In this document: positions 1-9,760 of the stretch, piece by piece
Numbering within the stretch: the stretch's first letter is position 1
How the letters are laid out: every line of letters begins with the position of its first letter
Assembly: GCF_035083965.1 (NCBI RefSeq)
Contig: NC_089726.1
Coordinates: forward strand, 18,481,501 to 18,545,500
Reading direction: 5' to 3'
DNA: 64,000 bases
DNA from: Branchiostoma lanceolatum
Lineage: Eukaryota > Chordata > Leptocardii > Amphioxiformes > Branchiostomatidae
Program-made: the position numbers and the translations under genes
The notes under the pieces: model-generated
The model's database searches: none
Told to the model about the DNA's origin: nothing
Seen by the model: the letters and a program-made list of their open reading frames with translations, nothing else

Positions 1-1242
1 AACTCTTCTGCTGACGTCGTCATTATCAAACAATTTACAGTAGAAGACTCTGGTTTATACAGCTTTGTAGTAGACTATGGTGCACGGAACGCTAAATTGA
101 AATATGATCTTGTACTTTGTGGAATTAAGAAAGCCAACGATAAACGGCGACACCAAACGACAATTGCAATGGCCACAACACATAGTTGTCCCACTTTCAC
201 CAACAAGTCCTGTTGTCCACCTGAGTTTATTTCAGGGTCCCTTAATCATACGTTCTGTGTTCCTAGCAACATTACTTCAGAAATCGGAAATTCACATGGG
301 CCCAGCCGTTTGTTAATCATGACCATTGTCGTTGCTATATTACTTTTGGTGCTTATCCCTTCTGGCGCTTTATGTCTGAGAAAATGGTCTGCTAACCGAA
401 ACACTTACACCGCTAAAGCCACATTGCTCGTGGGTGTGCAAGCTATGGCTGTCTGTGTCAATATCCATGCGATACCCAATGCAGTAAACCATGAAATAAA
501 GGAAGAACTTGAGCCGGACACATTCTCCCTCCGAGTCCGACGTTTTCAATCGGACGAAATTTCGTCACTTGCAGCAGAGGCACAATCTCGTTCCCAGGGC
601 GTGACTCAAACTGCTGCTGCGGACACGACCCTTACTACACAAGCAGAAATTCATCAGTACAGTAACGAGGATACATCCGTGCATTCTGGAGATACTGATG
701 AGGGCCAGGATCACCGCCACGCCTCTGCGGCACCGCCTCATCCACCTGTTTGTGACGATGAAGACAGCTCAAGCCCTTGGGCCGCAGGCCATTCTGTAAA
801 TACAAACCTGCTACAAGCCGCAGCTGGGCAACCCACTTCTCAAATCGAAGACATGGAGTCTGATGAGGAAGAAAGGCCGTACGGAATAGCAACTGAAAAT
901 ACGGTGTATGAAGACACACACTTGAATCGGAGTGGTGTTTCGGGCAATTATAACGCTGCATCAAATTGCTGTGCAGCAACTCCTTCTATTTCAATATCTA
1001 GCTTGTACGGACAGCAACCCGACATTTCCATGGCACGTGACAATACCAGTAATGTCCCGGGTAGTTATAACCCAACATCACTTTACTGTGCGGTAGAGGC
1101 GAGCCATATCGAAACGGTCCCTTCTATTTCAAGAAACAGCTTGTACGGACAGCAACCCGAAAACATTACCATAGGCCGTGACATAACCACTACTACAGAG
1201 GGCCTGGACATCCTATATGGAAGTTGTCCGTCAACTCACTAG
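1..1242 (+). CDS. LRR-Ig transmembrane receptor, 3' part (copy A)
   Basis: The reading frame is open from base 1 to a TAG at 1240-1242 (413 codons), so the gene starts left of the window. It begins inside an Ig-like domain (motif DSGLYSF near residue 20), followed by a Cys-rich juxtamembrane stretch (SCCPPEF), one hydrophobic membrane segment (bases about 307-382) and a long acidic cytoplasmic tail. The tail has many tyrosines: VYEDT, SLYGQQP twice, SLYCAV and ILYGSC. YGQQ fits the YxxQ pattern that binds STAT-type SH2 domains, but no canonical ITAM is visible. The complete paralogue at 4934 shows that the missing part should be a signal peptide and LRRs. LRR-Ig proteins are a known expanded family in amphioxus. 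The ligand is unknown. Family assignment is firm; a signalling role is inferred. Confidence 0.85.
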   Translation, partial: NSSADVVIIKQFTVEDSGLYSFVVDYGARNAKLKYDLVLCGIKKANDKRRHQTTIAMATTHSCPTFTNKSCCPPEFISGSLNHTFCVPSNITSEIGNSHGPSRLLIMTIVVAILLLVLIPSGALCLRKWSANRNTYTAKATLLVGVQAMAVCVNIHAIPNAVNHEIKEELEPDTFSLRVRRFQSDEISSLAAEAQSRSQGVTQTAAADTTLTTQAEIHQYSNEDTSVHSGDTDEGQDHRHASAAPPHPPVCDDEDSSSPWAAGHSVNTNLLQAAAGQPTSQIEDMESDEEERPYGIATENTVYEDTHLNRSGVSGNYNAASNCCAATPSISISSLYGQQPDISMARDNTSNVPGSYNPTSLYCAVEASHIETVPSISRNSLYGQQPENITIGRDITTTTEGLDILYGSCPSTH

Positions 1243-1519
1243 TGGCGAATGAGCACACCTTGTATTCAAGTCACCACAAAACAAGGCTCTAAAGCCTATA
1301 GCTAAAAGAGAACTTTGTGAGCTAGATTGGAGAGAAGGAATGAAGTCGCTCTTGTAGTCCAAACAATGATGGTTTTGAAGTAAAATTAATCACCAGAATG
1401 TATATACCGCTATGTATTTTCTGAATCATCCTTTGCAATCTAAATATCATTGTTGTATTAAAGCAACCACTTTTACAAAAATGTAGCTCCCTCTGTTTTC
1501 TATACATAGAGAGAGAGTT

Positions 1520-1525
1520 AATAAA
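1520..1525 (+). promoter_or_regulatory. poly(A) signal candidate for receptor copy A
   Basis: A perfect AATAAA lies about 280 bases after the stop codon of copy A, inside sequence shared with the 3' flank of copy B. The cleavage site was not determined. Confidence 0.4.
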
Positions 1526-1726
1526 TTAACCAGCGTGTCGAACTTGTGAGCTGTCTTCTGTGATGTAACTGTGTTTAAGTAACTACTTTCTGGTATGATT
1601 ATTGGTTGGTTTACATGTAACCATCGATAGAATTATGTTTTTGTTACAGTCTAGTTACCTTTTAAGGTGCTTAAACGTATTTTCATTATGAACATACACA
1701 ATTTCAGGAGTGGGGTTGTTATGGGG

Positions 1727-2131
1727 TAAAGTAGTGCAATGTTTTCCCAGACAATTTTTCTTGCCCTTGGGCCCTTTTTAAGACCCATATCACTTTTGAC
1801 ATCTTCTCGGAGATGAATCCGTGGCCCTTGTTATAGCAGGAAGAACACTTCATACATAATCCACAAGGTACATAATCCTTACCGCGGGGACCGGAGGGAA
1901 AGCGATCAAGACCTTTGATATGCACGAGGGTGGTTGCTCTGTGGTAAGGAGTGCAATGTTTTCCCAGACAACTATTCTTGCCCTCTGGTCTTTCCGAAGA
2001 CCCATGTCACTGATGACATATTCTCGGAGATGAATCTGTGGCCCTTGTTATAGCAGGAATAACACTTCATACAATAATCCACACGGTGCATAATCCTTAT
2101 CGCTGGGACCGGAGGGAAAGCGATCAAGACC
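1727..2131. repeat. tandem pair of about 187-bp repeat units
   Basis: Two diverged copies (1727-1913 and 1944-2131) share blocks such as TGCAATGTTTTCCCAGACAA, a central TCTCGGAGATGAATC and GGGAAAGCGATCAAGACC at the end. A third copy lies at 7784-7972, a fragment at about 8160-8236 and a more diverged one at about 43080-43260. It is therefore a dispersed family rather than only a local duplication. The ORFs within it look fortuitous. Confidence 0.65.
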
Positions 2132-4100
2132 AATTCGTTGTTTCTCCCTTCAGGACTTTTGCATGCAAGAACAAACACAATCACATTAACATTATCTATG
2201 TTTCTTGCCCTTAGGACAAACGCATATACGGTAAAGATTTAGATTGACAAGACATCGTTACACGCATCATATGCGACAGAACGACGTAATCTCCAAACAG
2301 ATGTTGTGGTGGAAAATGGCAATTTTTTTCGGCGGTCATTGGTTCTGGTAATCTGCCACCCCAAAATTCAGTGTAGACCGCTTCTGGGCCATGAAATTGA
2401 TGTTAAGCACAGGGATAGGCAGAGAAAAGAAGTGCCTCTAACGGTGCCCGGTGTCCGCAGATGTTTTGGTTGTAATTTGCTAATCTCCACGCAGATCTTT
2501 CGGTTGGCAAGACAGTATCTATGGGTGGATACTGTATCCATCCAACAGGGTTGTCCCTGGAGACTGTTCTTTTTTTATATTCCAACATCAAAAAACAATA
2601 CACAGTGATGCCAGACTCAAGCAAACACGCTTATTTAAGTGGCATCACTAAACACAGATACAAAACATGTGGCGAGGTATGGTATGGGAACAATACAGGG
2701 TCCGAGGTGTAAAAGAAACAGTAGTATATATGTATAACAAAACAAATATTAGCTTAATTATGGAAACGCTTAGAATCTGATATATACAAGTGAGTTACGG
2801 ATAAGATTTGCGCATTGAAATGTGAAGATAACAAACGAGCTCCATTAAGTAAAAGATGTACAAGAGCATTATCAGATAGAGTATTAATTTCTAACATAGG
2901 TATATTCAACTTAACAACTGGATACTGTTAAATTTTTTCCAAAGCAATACTTTCTTGCCAACCGAAAGATCTCAACTCAAAATGTAGTGAATTGTCGGAA
3001 ACGCCGCTCGGCCAGAAAAAGTTACGGTAATTTTCCTCAACCAAAGTGGGAAATCGTTTGTCGCTTTGATCAAGGGCGTCATATCAAATATGATAGCGTC
3101 ATTGCTTTGACAGACAATTGATAATATGATTTGATTATCCGTGTACCAGATAGAAGGAAATTGCGTGAAACAACGCACCAATCTGTTGTGAATGAAAACA
3201 AGTAAACTTTACCTTTCTTCTTGTACAAAAATGTATGCAGCAAGCTTGTTCGTTTTCTGGCACAATATGACGACACTTCTCGCACGTATTGAAGGTGTCA
3301 AGGTATTATGAGACTGGATTGCAGAACGTGGGCGACCTCACTGCGACCAAAATTTGTTTTACCCTTAACTTTATCATGAGAATATCATGCAAATGTACAC
3401 GTATGACTAAAATTGTGGCTACGGGGCCCGGTCCCTAGACCCCCTACGGGCACCGACGTAATTTTGACCTAAGACACTGCTCTATAAATCACATACGACA
3501 AAATGACCCAATCTCTAAGCAGATGTTGGAGAGGAAAATCGTAACGCCATTCTCTGACCTGTCGGCTTTTCTAGCAATCCACCTCCTCAACATTTGGAAT
3601 AGACCGCTATAAAAACTCTTACTATTGCATATACAGCTGTATTTAAACTGCTGTTAACAAACACACAGAGAAATAACACACGAAGAGCGCCATTTAAGAA
3701 AAAAATATAAGTGCCTCAAGCTAACGGTGTCCAGTGTCTGCAGATATGGGGGTAGAGGATTGCGCTTTGATCAATCAATCAAGAACGCTAGATTTAATGA
3801 AATAACATCCTTGCTTTGCTAGACAATAAATCAATTGTTGTTTACCCCTGATTTTATGATAAATCATCATATTATACATTTAATTTTTTCCAGCAGTCAT
3901 TCTACCAAAATAACTTCCTGTCGTGGCCGACTGATTTGCGAACTGTCTTCTTCAAGGCTCTGTCATACGCAGAGCAAATGAAACCTTGACACGTAGTTCC
4001 ATGTGAAAAGTATACAAGCTACAGCATCATAAAACGGACGGTCCCGAGTATTTTTGACCAATGACGAACGCTTATCATGTAGCGATGCATCATGTTTTAT

Positions 4101-4184
4101 TCAATAAAAGCCGGGCTCCCTCATAGACAGAGACTCAGAAACTTAGAGCCACGGTTCTTCTATTTTGGGGCCTTTCAACGCCAG
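4101..4184 (+). promoter_or_regulatory. candidate core promoter and 5' UTR exon of receptor copy B
   Basis: An AT-rich TATA-like box (TCAATAAAAG, about 4100) is followed about 30 bases later by a plausible transcript start near 4130. The exon would end at a strong donor (CCAG|GTAAGT, exon end 4184). A pyrimidine-rich acceptor ending CACAG at 4896 precedes the start codon, giving a 712-bp intron in the 5' UTR. This was found by motif only, without transcript support. Confidence 0.35.
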
Positions 4185-4896
4185 GTAAGTTTCCACAATA
4201 CTCCATTTTGCATGATCTACAATAAAGTCTTGCTCCTCCAATTGTTACCCAAGCTCATGTAGCATACTCGATACCTAAATGTTTAAGATAGCAAAAGCAT
4301 GGCTTTGAACTATGATGGGGTTACGGGTTTTTGCTTTCAAACATTTTTCTTCATAGAGACAATGGAAAGAAGCTGACATCACCTGATTTGGAAATGTAGT
4401 TCTGTTTTTTGTGTGCTAATATTTGTACTACAACGACCATTTCTGCTCTCACATTGCGATTGTTTCTACTTCAATGTTCCTGAGGTTTTAAAATGAAACA
4501 AGGACGTTAAAGTTTATCACTTAGTTTTGGAAACAACGTAATCGTTCAGTAATGAATATCATTGTTGTTGTTATTGACAGGTATTCTAATGTATGCCATG
4601 AAAAGGTAAAGGAATATGGACAGACCAGCTTTATCCAGACTAGCTAGTGTCAGAAGACGTATTTTTGGCTGTGCCCCGATAACGGAGGCATTGAGCAGTA
4701 TACCTCGATCGAATTCCAAAAATTGCACATATGCATGTCCTATGGAGGTCATTTTTGTCTACACCCCACGGACTGACACATAACAAAGAAGACTTATTTC
4801 AATAAAGCTGTAGCTTTCTTTGTCTCTTGCTATCGAGAAGATTTGTCAGTGATCCTTGTCCTAAATGATCGTTCCTTTGTTTATTTGTTTCCACAG
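4185..4896 (+). other. putative 5' UTR intron of receptor copy B
   Basis: The donor is GTAAGT at 4185 and the acceptor TTTCCACAG ends at 4896. No coding sequence or recognisable repeat was seen inside, apart from short AT-rich runs. Confidence 0.4.
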
Positions 4897-4933
4897 GTAG
4901 TTTTAACAGTGCTTTATTGTGTCGCGACGAAAA

Positions 4934-6829
4934 ATGGAATCCCTGGCTACCGTCATCATCTTTACTTTGTCAACCACTAGTTTTGGGCTCTGGAGAACCA
5001 CTGATTATAGCGGACGAAACTTAACACACGTCCCGATAGAGTCCATCGCGCCAGACACCCACACTCTAAGGTTGTCAGATAACAAAATAAACCACCTCGG
5101 CTCTTTTGATACAACTCCGAGCATTCGGTACCTTTTTATAGACAAAAACAAGGTGAACACCATATTGCCACAAACGTTTAATGGCCTTATTCAGCTAGTC
5201 CACCTTGATGTTGACAGAAATTACATCGTTTCTCTTCACCAGTTCACGTTTTCTACACTCGGGTCGCTGTCTAATCTCATCCTATCAAATAACTACATTT
5301 CTCACATATCAGAGAATGCTTTTCATGGTTTGGTAAAGTTGGGGTTCCTAGAACTCTCAGGAAATCGTATTTCTGTGTTTCCGATGCGGGCCATCAAGTT
5401 AATTCCTAGTAAACATCTCTATTTGGTCACGCTTAAAATAAACAACATCAGTAAAATACCTAGAGCTATAGAAACAGCGCGTCCAGAGACTTCTTACGAT
5501 TTGCGAGGAAACCCCTTGCGTTGTCCAGATAAATCAGACAACGGTCAATACACCAATTCATCTGTGGCATCTTATTACACTATCTTCGTAAGAAATAACC
5601 GATCTTTCGCTAAGAAGGATTTATTAATCAAACGAGACTTTAAATACTTCGGAATCATTCCCTCCATCATCAACGTATTTGAAAACGTTGACACTGTCCT
5701 ACCACAAAATATGTTTCCCCATAGAATGTCAGGTCACGACTCTTACTACTGGGAAACCCCGACTGGACGCCGCCATCTTAACTCTTTTTCTGACGCCGTT
5801 ACGATCAAAAACTTTACAGTAAAGGACTCTGGTGTATACACCTTTGTAGCAGAGAAAGGTGACGTAAAAGTAAAATATGATGTTTTCTATTGTGCGATAA
5901 AGGAAACCAGCGAGAAATGGGAACACCAGACGACAAGTACAATTGCCACAACAGGTAAAAACAAACTACACAACTGTCCCACTTTCGCAAACAAGTCCTG
6001 TTGTTTACCTGAATTCAGTTCAGGACAAATTGATCAGAAGTTCTGTGTTCCTGGCAACATAACGTCGAAAACCAAACATGTCCATGGACCCAACATTTTG
6101 TTAATCGTCGCCATTGTCGTTTCCATACTAGTACTTTTGGTGCTTATCCTTTCTGGCGCTTTATGTTTGAGAAAACGGTCTGCTAACCGAAATCATACTC
6201 ACACTTATAATGCAACGGTGCAAGCAGGTGTACAAGCTATGGCTGTCTGTGTCAATATCTATGGAATACCCAATATAGTAAACCATGAAGTAAATGAAGA
6301 ACTTGAGCCGGGCACTTTCTCCATCCGACGTTTCCAATTGGTCGAAACTCCGTTAGTCACAGGAAAGACACAATCTCGTTCCCAGGACGTGACTCAAACC
6401 GCTGTTGCGGACACGAACCTTACTACACAAGCAGAAATCCATCAGTACAGTAACGAGGATACATCCGTGCATTCTGGAGACACTGAGAAGGGCCAGGATC
6501 ACTGCCACGCCTTTGTGGCATCGCCCCGTCCACCTGTTTGTGACGATGAAGACAACCCAAGCCCAGGGGCTACAGGCCATTCTGTAAATACAAACCTGCT
6601 ACAAGCTGTAGCTGGGCAACTCGCTTCTCAAATCGAAGAGTCTGATGAGGAAGAAAGGCCGTATGGAATAGCAACTGCAAATGAAGTGTATGAAGATACA
6701 AACTTGAATCGGAGTGGTGTTTCGGGCAATTATAACCCTATACACATCACTGTGAAGTTGATGGCAACCAAATTGAAATGGCCTCTTCTATTTCAAGATC
6801 TAGCTTATACGGACAGCAACCCGACATAA
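4934..6829 (+). CDS. LRR-Ig single-pass transmembrane receptor (copy B), tail frameshifted
   Basis: The 631-residue product starts at ATG 4934; the frame is open from a GTG at 4919, but the ATG sits directly before a signal peptide (MESLATVIIFTLSTTSFGLW). In order: LRR units (about residues 25-190, with LxxLxLxxNxI patterns such as LSNNYISHI and LSGNRISVF), an LRR C-cap (NPLRCPD), an Ig-like domain (about 235-325, DSGVYTF with Y in place of the usual second Cys context), a Cys-rich stalk, a membrane helix (388-412, ending CLRKRS) and an acidic cytoplasmic tail. The tail matches copy A to about base 6740, then leaves frame and ends early. The conserved tyrosine motifs continue out of frame to 7050. 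It probably acts as a surface recognition receptor; ligand and signalling are unknown. Confidence 0.88.
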   Translation: MESLATVIIFTLSTTSFGLWRTTDYSGRNLTHVPIESIAPDTHTLRLSDNKINHLGSFDTTPSIRYLFIDKNKVNTILPQTFNGLIQLVHLDVDRNYIVSLHQFTFSTLGSLSNLILSNNYISHISENAFHGLVKLGFLELSGNRISVFPMRAIKLIPSKHLYLVTLKINNISKIPRAIETARPETSYDLRGNPLRCPDKSDNGQYTNSSVASYYTIFVRNNRSFAKKDLLIKRDFKYFGIIPSIINVFENVDTVLPQNMFPHRMSGHDSYYWETPTGRRHLNSFSDAVTIKNFTVKDSGVYTFVAEKGDVKVKYDVFYCAIKETSEKWEHQTTSTIATTGKNKLHNCPTFANKSCCLPEFSSGQIDQKFCVPGNITSKTKHVHGPNILLIVAIVVSILVLLVLILSGALCLRKRSANRNHTHTYNATVQAGVQAMAVCVNIYGIPNIVNHEVNEELEPGTFSIRRFQLVETPLVTGKTQSRSQDVTQTAVADTNLTTQAEIHQYSNEDTSVHSGDTEKGQDHCHAFVASPRPPVCDDEDNPSPGATGHSVNTNLLQAVAGQLASQIEESDEEERPYGIATANEVYEDTNLNRSGVSGNYNPIHITVKLMATKLKWPLLFQDLAYTDSNPT

Positions 6830-7050
6830 CCATGGTACGTGACAATACTAGTAACGTTTCGGGCAGTTGTAGCCGACCAACATCAATTTACTGTGCGGTA
6901 GAGGCGAGCATAATCGAAACGGTCCCTTCTATTTCAAGAAACAGCTTGTACGGACAGCAACCCGAAAGCATTACCATAGCCCGTGACATAACCACTACTA
7001 CAGATGGTCTGGACATCCTACATGGAAGTTGTCCGTCAACTGACGAGTGA
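6751..7050 (+). pseudogene. out-of-frame conserved cytoplasmic tail of receptor copy B
   Basis: Another frame encodes the rest of the tail seen in copy A, including SLYGQQP twice, IYCAVEAS, ITTTTDGLDI and GSCPSTDE before a TGA at 7048-7050. The switch lies between about 6742 and 6751, where the sequence around the NPTSxYC block of copy A is disturbed. The product as read ends at 6829 with an unrelated tail (about 30 residues) and lacks these tyrosines. It could be a true allele-level frameshift or a sequencing error. Confidence 0.75.
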
Positions 7051-8936
7051 CCAATGAGCACATCTTGTATTCAGATCACCAGAAAACAAGGCTCTAAATG
7101 AGAACGTTGTGAACTAGACAGGGTGTGTATGAGGAGGTCACTCCAGTAGTTCAAATAATGATCGATTTGAAGCAGAATTAATCGCCAGAATGCATTTACC
7201 ACTTGGAATATGCAATAAAGTTCATTGTCATTGTCATTATATCTTTTCTGAATCATCCTTTGCAATCTAAAGATCATTGTTGTATCAAAGCAACCACTTT
7301 TACAAAACTGTATCTCCCTCTGTTTTCTAAACATAGAGAGAGTCAATAGATTAACCAGCGGGTCAATTTTGTGAGCTGTCTTCTGTGATCTAACTGTGTT
7401 TACGTAACTACTCTCTGGTATATGATTATTGGTTGGTTTACATTTAACCACCAATAGAATTATGTTCTTGATATAGTCAGTGACTTTTGATATGTTTTAT
7501 TATGAACATGCACAATTTCGTGAGGGTTTTTTTATGTGGTAAGACAGGGTGGTGCTTTCCCAGTCAATTATTCCTACCATTGGGTCCTTCCGAATAGAGA
7601 GAAAGAGTTAATAAATTAACCAGCTGGTCAATTTTGTGAGCTGTCTTCTGTGATCTAACTGTGGTTATGTAACTACTGTCTGGTATATGATTATTGGTTG
7701 GTTTACATTTAACCATCAATAGAATTATGTTCTTGTCAAAGTTTCAATATGGACATACACAATTTCGGGAGGGTAGAGGTATGGGGTAAAGTAGTGCAAT
7801 GTTTTCCCAGACAATTTTTCTGCCCTCTGGTCTTTCCGAAAACCCATATCCCTGATGAAATGTTCTCGGAGATGAATCTGTGGCCCTTGTTATAGCAGGA
7901 AGAACGCTTCATATATGATCCACAAGGTGCATAATCCTTACCGCGGGGACCGGAGGGAAAGCGATCAAGACCAATTTCGCATTCAAGAACAAACACAATC
8001 ACATTAACACCTATGTTTCTTACCTTAGGGCAAAAGAATATACGGTAAAGATTCAGATTGACAAGACATTCTTACATACATCATACGTGACGGAACGACT
8101 TAATCTCCAAACAAATGTTGCGGTGGAAAATTGCAACTTTTTCGGCGGTCCCATGGACACCCATATCAAATGAACACCCATATCACTGTTGACATATTCT
8201 AGGAGATGAATCCGAGGCCCTTGTTACTGCAGGAATTTTTTGGCCCGGCCGGACCCCGAATCCTTTTAACTCGGACTTAAAATTAACGCGGGACACAATA
8301 GCAAATAGACGCCGTGAGCTAATCGTGCGAACACCGGGAGGTACACCCCCCCCCCCCGTACCCGGCAATCCACCGGGACAAATTTGTGGCTTCGGGGCCC
8401 GGCCGGGACTACATCCCCTACGGGCACCAGCGCAATTTGGACCCAAGACAGTGCTCTATAAATTACATACGACAGAACGACAGAACGACCCAATCTCCAA
8501 GCAGATGCTGGAGTGGAAAATCGTAACGCCAGCCTCTGACTTATGCGCTTTTCTAGCAATTCACATCCTCAGCATTCGAAATAGATCGCTAGAAAAACCC
8601 TTACCGTTGAATATATTCAAACACACAGGAATGGGCACAGGCACCATCTTTAGAAAATAATAGTCCCCCTCGCGGTATCAAGTGTCTGCAAATGTTGTGG
8701 TGGTGGATTGCGCTTTAATTAAGGGCGCTACATTGAATGAAATAACGTCCTTGCTTTGCTAGACAATAAATTGATAGTTAATTACGAGTAATTTTCATGA
8801 TATATCATGTTATTCATTTAATTATTTTCCAGCAGTCATTCTATCAAATTTATTTTCTGTCATGGCAGACTGATTTCCAGACGGTATCCTCCAAGGTTCT
8901 GTCGCAGAGCAAATGAAACCTTGGCACGTAATTACA
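7051..8936. repeat. duplicated 3' flank of receptor copy B, no gene seen
   Basis: This is the second copy of the duplicated non-coding unit (compare 1260-4000). It includes an additional near-repeat of the GTCAATTTTGTGAGCTGTCT segment (7352 and 7630), the dispersed unit at 7784-7972, and a run of 12 or more C at about 8347-8358. ORFs at 8183-8660 overlap on both strands in biased sequence and are not believed. Confidence 0.6.
7214..7219 (+). promoter_or_regulatory. poly(A) signal candidate for receptor copy B
   Basis: A perfect AATAAA lies about 165 bases after the end of the out-of-frame tail. It is absent from the equivalent place in copy A's flank. Confidence 0.4.
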
Positions 8937-8964
8937 TGTGAGGGGTATCGTTTACAGACATTCT

Positions 8965-9096
8965 GAAAATACAAACCTGCTACAAGCTGTAGCTGGACAA
9001 CCCACTTTTCAAATCGAAGACATGGAGTCTGATGAAGAAGAAAGGCCGCATGGAATAGCAGCAGCAAATGAAGTGTATGAAGACACAAACCTAAAC
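8965..9096 (+). pseudogene. fragment of a third LRR-Ig receptor tail
   Basis: About 130 bases encode NTNLLQAVAGQPTFQIEDME, the acidic run SDEEERPHGIA and VYEDTNLNK, nearly identical to the tails of copies A and B. There is no membrane segment or receptor ectodomain upstream and the frame then runs into unrelated sequence. This is a remnant of a third duplication joined after the matching flank (about 8829-8945). Confidence 0.8.
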
Positions 9097-9147
9097 AAGA
9101 GTTCGGAGACCTCATATCTCCATGAAATATTCTGTTTATGCAAATGA

Positions 9148-9740
9148 TTTACACATTTGCAAAATCTATGCTTGGTCATGAACACATTTAACTAACTTAC
9201 ACATGTCGCAATATTGACAGTCCTATCATTTACCGATTAGATGAATCTTGGCGCTAATTTGTGCAAATTAGGTATTCATTAGCATAATTGGTATCTGTTG
9301 ATGTTCCACTTGCTATCAACTACATGGGCTCGATTGCATCTAAATGGCTCTCTACTCAACTGTACTTCGAGATGGTTGGGATTGCAGCCTTTCTATAGAC
9401 TCGCATAAAAGAAACGGTCCCGTTTTTTGTCAGTACCACGCACGCATGTTGATTTCCTGAATGAACCGATAATGTTTTAAAGGATTAGAGCCTGCCTCCT
9501 TGTTCACGAAAATTATGTTCCCAGGTAGGAACACATCTTATATATAGTCATACAAACAACTTCCAGCAAGTCACCAGGAGTTAGATACCTAGAGAGACAA
9601 TAGACTGAACCAAGTGAAACCCAACACCAAGAGGCCATGTCTAGCGATATAATAGACGTTAAGCAAGGACAACAACAACAGCGAGTGCGTGAGTGCTGTC
9701 TAATTGCACCGTAGTAGTAAGCAAGTAAGGTCTTCATAGT
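9148..9740. other. 5' flank of TPR gene copy 1
   Basis: No gene was seen. A short piece at about 9255-9330 (CATTAGCATAATTGGTATCT) resembles the octamer-type repeats at 19190-19640. Similarity to the 5' flanks of copies 2 and 3 starts only about 30 bases before the start codon, so copy 1 must use a different upstream region, or its homologous flank has been replaced. Confidence 0.5.
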
Positions 9741-9760
9741 GGAATCATCCAGTACCCAAA

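Larger units (their letters stand above)
1243..4100. repeat. duplicated 3' flank of receptor copy A, no gene seen
   Basis: This stretch holds no convincing coding sequence. Much of it recurs after copy B: 1260-1700 matches about 7075-7480, 2228-2342 matches about 8045-8150, 3410-3560 matches about 8388-8535, and 3899-3990 matches about 8829-8940. It is therefore the non-coding part of a tandem duplication unit of roughly 4.8 kb. Boundaries were judged by eye. Confidence 0.65.

Noticed and set aside
4919-4933. GTG as start of receptor copy B
   Set aside because: The ATG at 4934 begins a clean signal peptide and animal genes rarely start at GTG.
6400-6590. ITAM in the receptor tail
   Set aside because: Tyrosines lack the YxxL/I pair with 6-12 residue spacing; only YxxQ and similar motifs are visible.
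8183-8660. Overlapping ORFs on both strands near the poly-C run
   Set aside because: Proline/glycine-rich composition follows base bias, and the region is a duplicated flank with no conserved frame in its sister at about 3400-3560.
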